Positions 29,000 to 38,272 are shown, counted from the first letter of the stretch. The stretch is DNA of 61,828 nt from Bacteroidota bacterium (GCA_029571985.1 JAKQVC010000239.1:1-61828); one strand, 5' to 3'. The notes: a model not told the origin generated them from the letters alone. Numbers and translations: made by a program.

Positions 29000-31900
29000 A
29001 TGTTACATAAAAAGCAGATTTGGTTTGTAATACTGTCACTTTTCCTGGGCTTCAGCGCTCAGGCAAAAGAGAACGTCGGCGTAACCGGAAAACGCAGCAG
29101 CAATTATGCGCGTCTTTCTGCAGGTTGTTCTGATGCTACAACTCAGGTTGATCTCGACATTAATAACGTACGTGCACGTTTATTAGGTGCAGGTGACTTT
29201 TGGTGGGATTTACAAAATGACGCCAAATACGAAATTCCTAAAGTTGACCCGTCAACAGGTATCATTCCGGTTAGCTCAAGCTTTGCCGGTGCCTTATGGA
29301 TTGGTGGTATCGATGCCGGTGGTCAGTTGAAAATTGCCGCACAAACGTATCGTCAGAGCGGTAACGACTTCTGGCCTGGTCCGTTAGATGCTGATGGAAC
29401 TATTGAAGAAGCAACTTGTAATGCTTTCGACCGTCATTGGAAAATCAACCGCACTGAGATTGATGATTTCTTTGAAACAATCTTAACGTATAATGGTGTT
29501 CCGGGTGTAACTGAAACAGCAACACTCATTCCGGAAAATGAAATTCCGCAAATTATTCGCGAATGGCCAGGTGCTGGTAGCAATTTTGCGGTTGGTAAAG
29601 CCGGAGAATCTATCAACGTGCAAAAAGATTTAGCACCGTTTGTGGATGTGAACTTCAACGGACAATACGAACCAGACAAGGGTGAATATCCTGATATCGA
29701 TGGAGATCAAGCCATTTTCTGGGTGTATAATGATAAAGGTAATATCCATACTGAATCAGGTGGTGATGCAATCGGTGTAGAAATTCAGGCAATGGCTTTT
29801 GGTTTCCAGACAAATGATGAAATCAATGACATGACCTTCTACCGTTATAAGGTAATTAACTATGCGACTACAGCACTCGACTCTACTTACTTCGGTCAGT
29901 GGGTTGACTCTGACTTAGGCGCTTACGATGACGACTGGGTTGGTTGTGATACCGTACTTTCTTTAGGTATGTGTTACAATGGTGACCTGAACGACGGTCC
30001 TACTTCTCCAAACTACGGAGCTAATCCTCCGATTTTTGGAACTGACTTTTTCCAGGGCCCAATTAAATATGTATTTGAAGATGGCGCTATCGTAGATAGT
30101 TTCCGTCTTGGAATGGCAGCATTCTTATACTATAATAACGACTTCTCTATCATCGGTAACCCTGAGGTTGCTGCACACTATTATGGTTATATGTCCGGAA
30201 CCTGGAAAGATGGTTCTCCATTCACCAGTGGTGGCAATGGTTATGGTGGTACAGAATTGTCAAACTACATTTTCCCAAGTGATCCATCAGATCCTGAGGG
30301 ATGGAGTGAATGTACTGAAAGTAACCCGGCAGCTGACCGTCGTTACCTTCAATCATCTGGTCCATTTACTTTATTGCCAGGTGCAAAAAATGAAATTGTG
30401 ATGGGTGCCATCTGGGTGCGTCCTCCGGTATCCGGTGGTTGTCAGACCTCATTTGATTTGGCTAAACTGGCCGACCAAAAGGCACAGTCATTGTTTGATG
30501 CCGACTTCCAATTAATTGGTGGTCCTGATGCACCAGACATGAATATCCGTGAATTAGACCAGGAAATCGTGTTATCCTTAACAAATGGTCCTACTTCAAA
30601 TAATATCGGTGAATCTTATCAGGAAACAGATCCATTATTGGTGAGTATTATTTCTGAATTACCGGATAGTATTATTGAAGCAAATCCAAACTCTACAGAT
30701 AGTACCTTTAATTTCCAGGGATATAAAATTTATCAGTTAGCAAACTCACAGGTTTCACCTTCAGAATATAACGATGTTACAAAGGCGAAACTGATTTATC
30801 AATGCGATTTAAAAGATGGCGTTGAGAAAATTGTAAACTATAGTTTCGATGTTAATATCGGAGCAGATGTGCCGGAATTAATGGTGGACGGAAATAACGA
30901 AGGTATTAAACACACCTTCCAGATAACCGATGATGCCTTCGCTTCCGGGGTTACCAGCCTGGTTAACTTTAAAACATATTATTTCTCAGTTGTATCATAT
31001 GCCTATAACAATTTTATCGACTATGATGTAACGAATCCTAACTCGCAAAAGCGACCTTATCTGGAGGGTAGAAAGAATATTAAAATATACACAGCTATTC
31101 CGCATAAACCAGATCCTGAAAATGGAGGTATGGTGCTGAATGCCGAATATGGTTCCGGACCAGATATCAATAAAATTGAAGGTCTTGGAAACGGTGGCAA
31201 CTTCCAGGTATTAACTGATGCATCAGTAGATACAATCTTATCAACCGGTATTGACGTTTCACCAACTTATTTTGGTCGTCAGGCTCCAATTGATGTGATG
31301 GTGTATGATCCAGTGCGTGTGCCTGCAGCTGATTTCGAATTGAAATTAATTGACTCAACAAATAGCAATCCTTTAAATCCGGATTCAACCTGGTGGATGT
31401 TAACTAACCTCACTGAAAATGTGAGTATCATGTCTGACTTCCCAATTAACTTCGTAAACGAACAGGTTATTGAGGAATGGGGACTTGCCGTTACGGTGAA
31501 AAATGTATTTGATCCGGGAGGAAGCACTGTTTCAGGATCATTTGTAGAGAAGGAAGAAAACAATGGATTAATTGCAGGAACGTTAACGTTTGCTGATCCA
31601 AATAAAGCCTGGTTAACAGGGGTTCCGGATAATGATGGAACAATTTTAGACTGGATTCGTGCGGGTGTTGCGGATGATGATGTATTACCAAATCCGGATG
31701 AGAATCAGATTTTCGAAGGTGTACTTGGTGGAACATGGGCTCCAACAGAATTGGTAGCATTTAGTACCGACGCTTCACCACACACACCGTTGCGCTCTAT
31801 TGCGGGTTTACGCGCGCAAATTCCAATTGAAGAAACTATTGGAGTAGATGTTGTATTTACCAGCGATCAATCAAAATGGTCACGTTGTATTGTGGTTGAA

Positions 31901-32866
31901 ACAGGTGTTTGTACAACCATTCGCGATGAATCCATAGGAGATATGCGCCAATTGAACTCTAAAAATATCGACGGTTCAGATGACGCCTCTGAAGTGGGTT
32001 ATTCCTGGTTCCCTGGATATGCCATAGATGTTGAATCAGGCACGCGTTTAAATATCTTCTTTGGTGAAGATGGCTGTAATATTCAGCCTGACGGACGCGG
32101 TCGCGACATGTTCTGGAACCCTTCAGATGTATTCTTTGATCCAAGCGGTAATCCAATTTATGGCGGTAAACATTACTTATATGTGCACAAAACACGCTAT
32201 GATGGTTGTGAAAATATCCACGACTCTTTACAATGGATAGGTGGTGTGCAACCTGAGTCAAGTGTTTACAAAGACATATATGAAAATGTGGTTTGGATTA
32301 GCATGCCATTCCTGAATACAGGTTATGCATCTCCTGTTGGTTCAACTATGGAAATACCAACTGAGACAACTGTTCAGTTACGTGTAACTAAACCATATAT
32401 TAATAAGTTTGTAACAGGTGAAAACTTTGGTTTCCCACTTTATACATTCTCAACCGGAAACCTTGCTCCGTCATTGAATAACACAGATGTAGCATCTTCT
32501 GCGCTGGATATGATCAGAGTAGTTCCAAATCCTTATTACGCCTATAGCAACTATGAAAATAGTTCTATCGATAACCGGGTGAAAATCACGAACCTCCCTG
32601 CACAATGTACCATTTCCATATTTACACTGGATGGCACATTGGTTCGCAGATTCGAAAGGGATGTATTATCCGATAATACAGCAGGTGGCGAGCTGAATAC
32701 TAAATCTTCAAACCTGGATAGTTCACTTGAATGGGATTTAAAGAATAGCAAAAATGTTCCGGTAGCAAGTGGTATGTATATAGTACATATCGACGCCGGC
32801 GCACTAGGTGAAAAAACAGTTAAGTGGTTTGGTGTAATGCGCCCAATCGATCTTGATACATTCTAA
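29000..32866 (+). CDS. Large exported surface protein with T9SS-type C-terminal tail
   Basis: The protein has 1288 residues. I chose the ATG at 29000 (an in-frame GTG lies at 28994); a signal peptide ends about SAQAKE. The N-terminal part has recurring FWWDLQNDAKYEIPK- and ALWIGGIDAGGQLKIA-type phrases and many Asp/Asn-rich beta segments, including possible calcium-type loops (DVNFNGQYEPDKGEYPDIDG). The last 125 or so residues start DMIRVVPNPYYAY and contain RVKITNLPAQCTISIFTLDG and GMYIVHIDAG, a FlgD/T9SS type A-like Ig fold. It therefore looks like a T9SS-exported surface protein. The function of the main body is unknown. It lies 24 bases after the receptor and 25 before the PorV/PorQ-like gene. 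Confidence 0.85.
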   Translation: MLHKKQIWFVILSLFLGFSAQAKENVGVTGKRSSNYARLSAGCSDATTQVDLDINNVRARLLGAGDFWWDLQNDAKYEIPKVDPSTGIIPVSSSFAGALWIGGIDAGGQLKIAAQTYRQSGNDFWPGPLDADGTIEEATCNAFDRHWKINRTEIDDFFETILTYNGVPGVTETATLIPENEIPQIIREWPGAGSNFAVGKAGESINVQKDLAPFVDVNFNGQYEPDKGEYPDIDGDQAIFWVYNDKGNIHTESGGDAIGVEIQAMAFGFQTNDEINDMTFYRYKVINYATTALDSTYFGQWVDSDLGAYDDDWVGCDTVLSLGMCYNGDLNDGPTSPNYGANPPIFGTDFFQGPIKYVFEDGAIVDSFRLGMAAFLYYNNDFSIIGNPEVAAHYYGYMSGTWKDGSPFTSGGNGYGGTELSNYIFPSDPSDPEGWSECTESNPAADRRYLQSSGPFTLLPGAKNEIVMGAIWVRPPVSGGCQTSFDLAKLADQKAQSLFDADFQLIGGPDAPDMNIRELDQEIVLSLTNGPTSNNIGESYQETDPLLVSIISELPDSIIEANPNSTDSTFNFQGYKIYQLANSQVSPSEYNDVTKAKLIYQCDLKDGVEKIVNYSFDVNIGADVPELMVDGNNEGIKHTFQITDDAFASGVTSLVNFKTYYFSVVSYAYNNFIDYDVTNPNSQKRPYLEGRKNIKIYTAIPHKPDPENGGMVLNAEYGSGPDINKIEGLGNGGNFQVLTDASVDTILSTGIDVSPTYFGRQAPIDVMVYDPVRVPAADFELKLIDSTNSNPLNPDSTWWMLTNLTENVSIMSDFPINFVNEQVIEEWGLAVTVKNVFDPGGSTVSGSFVEKEENNGLIAGTLTFADPNKAWLTGVPDNDGTILDWIRAGVADDDVLPNPDENQIFEGVLGGTWAPTELVAFSTDASPHTPLRSIAGLRAQIPIEETIGVDVVFTSDQSKWSRCIVVETGVCTTIRDESIGDMRQLNSKNIDGSDDASEVGYSWFPGYAIDVESGTRLNIFFGEDGCNIQPDGRGRDMFWNPSDVFFDPSGNPIYGGKHYLYVHKTRYDGCENIHDSLQWIGGVQPESSVYKDIYENVVWISMPFLNTGYASPVGSTMEIPTETTVQLRVTKPYINKFVTGENFGFPLYTFSTGNLAPSLNNTDVASSALDMIRVVPNPYYAYSNYENSSIDNRVKITNLPAQCTISIFTLDGTLVRRFERDVLSDNTAGGELNTKSSNLDSSLEWDLKNSKNVPVASGMYIVHIDAGALGEKTVKWFGVMRPIDLDTF

Positions 32867-32891
32867 CATAACGAAACTCAACATAGCAGAA

Positions 32892-33944
32892 ATGAAAAGG
32901 ATTTTTATAGCACTTTCAATATGCATGCCTGCAGCACTTTTTGCAGGAAACCCGGATCGTACCGGTGAAGCAGGTGCTTCTGAGTTGCTCATTAACCCAT
33001 GGGCGCAGAGTTCTGGCTGGTATGGATTAAATATTGCTTCCGTTCGCGGCGTTGAGGCTCCAAACCTGAACGTGGCCGGTATGGCTTTTATTGATGGTTC
33101 ACAACTGGAATTTTGTCGCACAGAATGGTTAGTTGGCTCCGAAATCAGTCTGAATACCTTCGGCTTCGCTACTAAAGTAGGTGAAGGCGCACTCGGACTT
33201 ACACTCACCAGCATGGACCTCGGCGAAATTGAGGTAACAACAACTGAGAACCCTGATGGAACAGGTGCCGTATACCGCCCGCGATTTTCGAATATCGGGT
33301 TGAGTTACGCCCGCCGGTTTGCCGATTACCTCACAGGCGGTCTTACCGTGCGCGTGATTTCAGAAAGTATTTCTGATGCAAAAGCAATCGGTGTTGCGAT
33401 GGATGTGGGTATCCAGTATATCTCAGGAACAAAAGAACATCCCGAAAAAATTAAAATGGGTATCGCATTGCGTAATGTGGGCACGCCAATGAAATTTAGT
33501 GGAGATGGTCTGAGCTTCAGAGGTGATATTCCCGGAGCCGATTATTCTATGACCACCGAGTTTCGTTCTGAATCATTCGAATTACCTTCATTACTTACTA
33601 TCGGGGTGTCTTACGACTTCTTTTTTGGAAGTACTAACCGACTGACAGCTGTAGGTAATTTCGTTTCAAATTCATTCTATAAAGATCAGTTCGGTGCAGG
33701 TTTGGAATATGCATTGAAAGTGAAAAATATTGACATGTTCATGCTGCGCGCCGGCTATCGTTACGAAAGCGGTATTACCAGCGATGAAGAGCGCACATCT
33801 GCAAGCACTGGTATTGCAGCCGGTTTAACATTTCAATATCCACTCGATGATTTAAATCGCAGTATGGTGTCTTTAAGCTACTCTTATCGCACCTCTTATC
33901 AATATGAAGGTTCTCACGCATTCGGTTTGCGTTTGAGCTTCTGA
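32892..33944 (+). CDS. PorV/PorQ-family outer-membrane barrel protein
   Basis: The protein has 350 residues; the ATG at 32892 gives a signal peptide (MKRIFIALSICMPAALFAG). The mature start DRTGEAGASELLINPWAQS is typical of the PorV/PorQ family, as are FGFATKVGEGALGLTLTSM and the later beta strands. It ends AFGLRLSF with a terminal Phe. PorV carries T9SS cargo from the translocon to the cell surface attachment complex; PorQ has a related role. Its placement right after a T9SS-type surface protein suggests a dedicated shuttle or partner. It may be co-transcribed with the receptor and surface protein. Confidence 0.88.
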   Translation: MKRIFIALSICMPAALFAGNPDRTGEAGASELLINPWAQSSGWYGLNIASVRGVEAPNLNVAGMAFIDGSQLEFCRTEWLVGSEISLNTFGFATKVGEGALGLTLTSMDLGEIEVTTTENPDGTGAVYRPRFSNIGLSYARRFADYLTGGLTVRVISESISDAKAIGVAMDVGIQYISGTKEHPEKIKMGIALRNVGTPMKFSGDGLSFRGDIPGADYSMTTEFRSESFELPSLLTIGVSYDFFFGSTNRLTAVGNFVSNSFYKDQFGAGLEYALKVKNIDMFMLRAGYRYESGITSDEERTSASTGIAAGLTFQYPLDDLNRSMVSLSYSYRTSYQYEGSHAFGLRLSF

Positions 33945-33964
33945 TAAATTTCTTATTACCTTTG
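33932..33964 (+). promoter_or_regulatory. promoter for greA (TTTG-N21-TACCTTTG)
   Basis: TTTG at 33932-33935 and TACCTTTG at 33957-33964 are 21 bases apart and match the -33/-7 consensus. The predicted start near 33971 falls inside the hairpin described next. The -33 part overlaps the end of the PorV/PorQ-like gene. Confidence 0.55.
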
Positions 33965-33966
33965 TG

Positions 33967-34001
33967 GAAACGTTTCTGAACAGGAAACGTTTCTTTTTTT
34001 T
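33967..34001 (+). terminator. intrinsic terminator hairpin in front of greA
   Basis: Two copies of the perfect palindrome GAAACGTTTC (33967-33976 and 33984-33993) are separated by TGAACAG and followed by eight T (33994-34001). They pair as a 10-bp stem with a 7-base loop plus U tract. It may end the upstream outer-membrane operon or act in the greA leader, 20 bases before the greA ATG. Confidence 0.8.
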
Positions 34002-34020
34002 ACATCAAACAGAGAATACG

Positions 34021-34494
34021 ATGGCTGAAGTATCTTATTTAAGCAAGGAAGGCATGGAGAATCTCAAAGCTGAGATTCAGGAGTTGAAAACGAAAGGCCG
34101 TGCAGATATGGCTCGTCAGATTAAGGAAGCGCGGGAAAAGGGCGACCTATCTGAAAATGCTGAATATGATGCAGCTAAAGAAGCGCAGGGGTTATTGGAA
34201 ATGCGCATTGCCAAGTTGGAAGAGCTGCTGGTAAATGCACGTCTGCTCGATGAAAGTAAAATAGATACATCTAAAGTGTCCGTATTTACAAAAGTGCGGT
34301 TGCATGATGTGAAATTTAAACGGGAAATCAGCTATACACTTGTTTCTGAAAAAGAAGCAGATGTTAAGAGTGGCAAAATCTCGGTAACCTCTCCCATCGG
34401 AAAAGGATTGCTGGGAAAGAAAGTAGGTGAGGTGGTAAAAATTACCGTGCCTGCAGGTGTGCTCGAGTTTAAGATTCTTGAAATTTCAATGTGA
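34021..34494 (+). CDS. greA: Transcription elongation factor GreA
   Basis: The protein has 157 residues, as usual. The start ATG at 34021 gives MAEVSYLSKEGMENLKAEI; the frame runs upstream across the hairpin but without likeness. The N-terminal coiled coil (residues 5-75, with the tip REKGDLSENAEYDAAKEAQG carrying the acidic residues that reach the RNA polymerase active site) and the C-terminal FKBP-like domain (SPIGKGLLGKKVGEVVKI) are complete. It rescues backtracked RNA polymerase. It ends 1 base before the HIT gene ATG, so the two are probably co-translated. Confidence 0.97.
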   Translation: MAEVSYLSKEGMENLKAEIQELKTKGRADMARQIKEAREKGDLSENAEYDAAKEAQGLLEMRIAKLEELLVNARLLDESKIDTSKVSVFTKVRLHDVKFKREISYTLVSEKEADVKSGKISVTSPIGKGLLGKKVGEVVKITVPAGVLEFKILEISM

Positions 34495-34495
34495 T

Positions 34496-34888
34496 ATGCC
34501 AACTATTTTTTCCAGAATAATTGCAGGCGAAATTCCCTGCCATAAGATTGCTGAGAATGATATGTATCTGGCTTTTCTGGATATTATGCCTTTAGCACCG
34601 GGGCATGTTTTAGTCGTACCGAAAATCGAAATCGATTATATTTTTGATTTAGATCAGGATGTGCTGGCCGGGATTTTGCCCTTTGCACAACCAATAGCCG
34701 CTGCCATGGAAAAAGTGGTTCCCTGCGAAAGAATTGGTATTTCCGTTATTGGTTTAGAAGTGCCTCATGCACACGTGCACCTCATTCCATTACGCACAAT
34801 GGACGATATTAATTTTAGTCGGCCTAAAATGAAAATGTCGGCTGAAGAATTGGCTGCAATGGCAGAGGCTATCAGAAAGCACCTATAA
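34496..34888 (+). CDS. HIT family hydrolase (Hint-like)
   Basis: The protein has 130 residues. The N-terminus PTIFSRIIAGEIPCHKIAEN and the histidine triad HAHVHLIP (HxHxHxx) are intact, with DIMPLAPGHVLVVPK in between. These enzymes hydrolyse nucleotide phosphoramidates and related nucleotide conjugates. It follows greA by one base, an arrangement common in Bacteroidota. It converges with ruvC, overlapping by 6 bases. Confidence 0.95.
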   Translation: MPTIFSRIIAGEIPCHKIAENDMYLAFLDIMPLAPGHVLVVPKIEIDYIFDLDQDVLAGILPFAQPIAAAMEKVVPCERIGISVIGLEVPHAHVHLIPLRTMDDINFSRPKMKMSAEELAAMAEAIRKHL

Positions 34889-35452
34889 CTTTTTCACCTT
34901 GCCCGGGTTTGCCTCAATATAATCTGCCCAGTTTGAATACGAGGAAGATTTTTGAGCAATGCGTTTTCCCGAATAATGATGACAAATCGCCACCGCCAAA
35001 GCATCTGTGGCGTCAAAATGTTTTGGCAGGGTTTCCATTTTTAAAACACTTTGCAGCATTTTAGCCACTTGTTCCTTGCTGGCGTTACCGTTACCTGTAA
35101 TCGACTGTTTTACGCGGCGCGGACTGTATTCTATCACCTCAATACCCTGCGATGCGGCAGCTACAATGGCAGCTCCCTGGGCACGGCCAAGTTTGAGCAT
35201 TGACTGCACGTTTTTCCCAAAAAAGGGTGCCTCAACCGCCATTGCTTCCGGTTTATATGTTTGAATATATTCTGTTAGACGCGAAAAAATAATACTCAAA
35301 CGGGTGTAATGATTATCTGTTTTTTTTAATTGGATAACACCCGTGCTAATAATTTTGATTGTATTTTTATCGGCAGACACCAGACTGTAACCCAGGATAT
35401 TTGTTCCCGGGTCAACACCCATAATAGTACGTGGAGCAGTTTGTGCAGGCAT
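34883..35452 (-). CDS. ruvC: Holliday junction resolvase RuvC
   Basis: The protein has 189 residues. Catalytic acidic residues are in place: D14 (MGVDPGTNILGYS), E74 (AVEAPFFGKN), and D147/D150 (HFDATDALAVAICHH). It cuts Holliday junctions after RuvAB branch migration. Its start is only 12 bases from the divergent GTG of the flippase-like gene. The 3' end overlaps the HIT gene by 6 bases. Residues 150-189 form the usual basic tail. Confidence 0.97.
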   Translation of the reverse strand: MPAQTAPRTIMGVDPGTNILGYSLVSADKNTIKIISTGVIQLKKTDNHYTRLSIIFSRLTEYIQTYKPEAMAVEAPFFGKNVQSMLKLGRAQGAAIVAAASQGIEVIEYSPRRVKQSITGNGNASKEQVAKMLQSVLKMETLPKHFDATDALAVAICHHYSGKRIAQKSSSYSNWADYIEANPGKVKKL

Positions 35453-35464
35453 TAAATTTGAACC

Positions 35465-36445
35465 GTGAAATCTGTAAATAGAAAATCTTTCTGGTTATCT
35501 GTTGCCATAAAAGTAACGGTTTTTGTTGTGCTTATCTGGGCGCTTTATAAACAGGTGTACCAGAATGATCAGGTACATCAGATCCCCGAACAATTATTTG
35601 CACCGGGGCCCGGAAAGGTAATTCCGCTGCTGATTGTGCTCGCATTTGCCATGTTATGTAATTGGGGACTCGAAGCTGCGAAATGGTTACTGGTTATGCG
35701 CAAACTTACACCGATAAGATTTGTTCGGGCCTTTAAAGCAGTTTGGACCGGTGTAACACTCGGCCTGTTCACACCAAACCGGGTGGGTGAATTTGGCGGT
35801 CGCATCTTATATGTTCCCCGGAAATTTCGCATCCGCGCAGCTATCGTTTCACTCATCGGAAGTTTCAGTCAAAACCTGATTACCGTTGCTGCCGGTATGT
35901 ATGGCGCGGCCTGTTATTTACTCTATATTGAAGATGCCAAAATTCAGGTGGTGCTGGCCGTTTTGCTGCTTGGTGCCATTGCGGTCATCCTCCTGTTATT
36001 GGCCTATTATAACCTCGAAGTTGTAGTGGCCCTATTCCGGAATAACCGGTTTCTTAAGCGGGTTTACAGTTATACCACCGTTTTGCAGGAATACAGTCAG
36101 GCCGACCTTTCCAGGCTGCTGGGACTCGCGCTGCTGCGCTATTTGGTATATACGGCACAATATTTGATTTTATTAAACATGTTTGGGGCAGAATTAAAAG
36201 TAGTGGATGGTTTTGCAGCTATATCACTCATCTTTCTGGCCCAAACAGTGGTACCCAGTTTTGCGATTGCAGATTTGCTGACGCGATTACCGGTAGCCGC
36301 CCTGATACTTTCGGAATATGGTGTTCCCGTTCAGGTTTCGTTGGCAGCTACTACCAGCATCTGGATTCTGAATCTGATTATACCAGCTATATTAGGATAT
36401 ATTTTTATTATTAGATATAACATTTTTAAAAACCGACAATCATGA
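35465..36445 (+). CDS. YbhN/AglD-type flippase-like multi-pass membrane protein (LPG synthase TM family)
   Basis: The protein has 326 residues and about eight predicted transmembrane helices, with the family pattern of a cytoplasmic loop after helix 1 and a GLFTPNRVGEFGGR block (residues about 99-112). It belongs to the lysylphosphatidylglycerol-synthase transmembrane / UPF0104 group, many of which act with glycosyltransferases or lipid precursors. Substrate is unknown. It uses a GTG start (35465), 12 bases from the divergent ruvC start, and overlaps the next gene by ATGA. Confidence 0.78.
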   Translation: MKSVNRKSFWLSVAIKVTVFVVLIWALYKQVYQNDQVHQIPEQLFAPGPGKVIPLLIVLAFAMLCNWGLEAAKWLLVMRKLTPIRFVRAFKAVWTGVTLGLFTPNRVGEFGGRILYVPRKFRIRAAIVSLIGSFSQNLITVAAGMYGAACYLLYIEDAKIQVVLAVLLLGAIAVILLLLAYYNLEVVVALFRNNRFLKRVYSYTTVLQEYSQADLSRLLGLALLRYLVYTAQYLILLNMFGAELKVVDGFAAISLIFLAQTVVPSFAIADLLTRLPVAALILSEYGVPVQVSLAATTSIWILNLIIPAILGYIFIIRYNIFKNRQS

Positions 36446-37290
36446 TTAAACCACTTCTGATCACCGCAGTTTCATTCAGCACCATATTTTCTGGCGCTGT
36501 TGAAGAACCCGCAGAATCAAGAGTATTACCTCCTGCCGGTTCTTGTGAAGTTCCGCATATGGCATTCAAAGGCGGCGAATCACTCACCTACAAAGTTTAT
36601 TATAACTGGGGAACGCTCTGGTTAAGTGGAGGTGAAGTGTATTTCAAACTCACGGAGGAAACCTATAAAAATATTCCGGTTTTACACGCTTCCGGTGAGG
36701 CTATCAGCTATAAATCGTTCGACTGGTTTTTTAAAGTACGCGATAAGGTAGATACCTACATGAATAAAGAAACCTTACAGTCGTATAAATTTAGTCGCGA
36801 CGTATATGAAGGCGGATACACCTTTTATCGCTCTTATGATTGGGATAGAGATAAAAATATTATTTACAGTTATCAGGATAATCGCAAAGGCAAAAAGACA
36901 ACCACTACCATTAAAGATGTTGATCCTTGTGGTGTTGATTTGCTCTCTACCTTCTATTGGATTCGCACGATTGATTTTACAAACCTGAAAAAAGGAGATA
37001 AAATTCCCGTGAAAATGGCGATTGATGATGAGGAATACGATATGTATGTGCGCTACGACGGTAAAGAAGTTTATGAAACAAAATTGGGGAAATTCAATTG
37101 TGTTAAAATTAAACCTCTCCTGATGTCAGGTCAGGTGTTTAAAGAAGGCGAAGGTATGACACTTTGGGTTACCGATGATGACAACCGCATACCGGTTCGT
37201 ATCGAATCCGATTTACGCGTTGGCCGTATCACCTGCGATTTGAAATCGTATGGTGGAAATAAATATCCCTTTACTTCAAAAATTAATTAA
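36442..37290 (+). CDS. DUF3108 domain-containing secreted protein
   Basis: The protein has 282 residues with a probable signal peptide (hydrophobic residues 3-20). The body shows DUF3108 phrases: GGESLTYKVYYNWGTLWLSG, ISYKSFDWFFKVRDKVDTYM and TLWVTDDDNRIPVRIES. DUF3108 proteins are predicted beta-rich periplasmic or envelope proteins of unknown role. The start overlaps the flippase-like gene (ATGA), implying a shared function in the envelope, perhaps lipid or glycan handling. An intrinsic terminator follows at once. Confidence 0.85.
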   Translation: MIKPLLITAVSFSTIFSGAVEEPAESRVLPPAGSCEVPHMAFKGGESLTYKVYYNWGTLWLSGGEVYFKLTEETYKNIPVLHASGEAISYKSFDWFFKVRDKVDTYMNKETLQSYKFSRDVYEGGYTFYRSYDWDRDKNIIYSYQDNRKGKKTTTTIKDVDPCGVDLLSTFYWIRTIDFTNLKKGDKIPVKMAIDDEEYDMYVRYDGKEVYETKLGKFNCVKIKPLLMSGQVFKEGEGMTLWVTDDDNRIPVRIESDLRVGRITCDLKSYGGNKYPFTSKIN

Positions 37291-37310
37291 GCTTATCGAA
37301 TATCAGAGAG

Positions 37311-37336
37311 GCCTGCTGCAAAGCGGGCTTTTCTGT
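37311..37336 (+). terminator. intrinsic terminator after the DUF3108 gene
   Basis: GCCTGC (37311-37316) pairs with GCGGGC (37323-37328), with one T-G wobble, around a 6-base loop and followed by TTTTCTGTTTT. It lies 20 bases after the stop. Confidence 0.75.
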
Positions 37337-37337
37337 T

Positions 37338-38237
37338 TTACAGGGCCGTTAACACGCTGCCCGTAGCCGTTACCTCTAGTCGCGCCGTATTGCCCAGCAC
37401 TAAGGTTTGGTTATCATCAATATGTCCGAATGGCATTCCAAAGGCAACAGGAATGTTGAGCTGTGCTGTAAGACGGTGTATAATAGTTTCAGCATCCTCA
37501 CCAAAGGGAGTTGCGTGGTCCTTCATGTCGGTCATGCCACCAACTACCAAGCCGGCAATATGGTCAAGTTTTCCTGCTAATTGCAAACTCATCATCATCC
37601 GGTCAATATGATATACGTATTCATCCAAATCTTCAATCACCAAAATTTTCCCGGCAGTAGAAAATCCATATCGTGTGCCGAGCAAGGAATAGAGTATCGA
37701 TAAATTTCCGCCAATGAGTGGTGCGGATACATCTCCGGATATATTTAACGCATGTGCCGGAGCCTGCAGTGGTTTTGGCGATCCGGATAAAGCGTGTTGC
37801 AAACTGAGTAAAGCCTCTGGTGTATTATGCATCCAGGAATAGGGCATAGGTGCGTGCAAAGTTGGTAACCCGAGTTTATCGTTGATGTGTGCATGCAAAA
37901 TCGTAACATCGCTAAACCCGATTATCCATTTTGGATGCTTTGTAAATGCAGTGAAATCAAGATGATCAATGAGGCGAATGATGCCGTAACCACCTCTTAA
38001 AGTGACGATGCCCTTTATGTTCGGATTATCCAGCATGGCCTGCAAATCAGCAGCGCGTTCTGCATCTGTGCCGCCAAACTGGTTGTGCTTTTTGTGCACG
38101 GTATCACCTAACACTACCTGATATCCCCATTCGGAAATCATCCGACAGGCATCTTCTATAAATTCAGGATTTACCCAACGTGCTATAGCAACCAATCCTA
38201 TCGTGTCTCCGGGTAATAATCGCATGCCGTTGCGCAT
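37338..38237 (-). CDS. LD-carboxypeptidase (S66 family, muramoyltetrapeptide carboxypeptidase type)
   Basis: The protein has 299 residues. The nucleophile serine S109 lies in WIIGFSDVTILHAHIN; the Glu is in VIEDLDEYVYHIDRMM and the His in MPFGHIDDNQT, giving the S66 Ser-Glu-His triad. TLRGGYGIIRLI is the family's Gly-rich loop. It removes the terminal D-Ala from the tetrapeptide of recycled peptidoglycan in the cytoplasm, although some members have other substrates such as microcin-type peptides. Start at 38237, or 12 bases further in at the second ATG. It diverges from metG by 35 bases. Confidence 0.92.
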   Translation of the reverse strand: MRNGMRLLPGDTIGLVAIARWVNPEFIEDACRMISEWGYQVVLGDTVHKKHNQFGGTDAERAADLQAMLDNPNIKGIVTLRGGYGIIRLIDHLDFTAFTKHPKWIIGFSDVTILHAHINDKLGLPTLHAPMPYSWMHNTPEALLSLQHALSGSPKPLQAPAHALNISGDVSAPLIGGNLSILYSLLGTRYGFSTAGKILVIEDLDEYVYHIDRMMMSLQLAGKLDHIAGLVVGGMTDMKDHATPFGEDAETIIHRLTAQLNIPVAFGMPFGHIDDNQTLVLGNTARLEVTATGSVLTAL

Positions 38238-38244
38238 ATATTGT

Positions 38245-38252
38245 TAATTTTG
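38245..38252 (+). promoter_or_regulatory. possible -7 element for metG
   Basis: TAATTTTG fits TAnnTTTG and would place the transcript start near 38259, 14 bases before the TTG start of metG. There is no good -33 at the expected distance. Confidence 0.35.
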
Positions 38253-38272
38253 CGTTCAAAATTGCCTAAATC

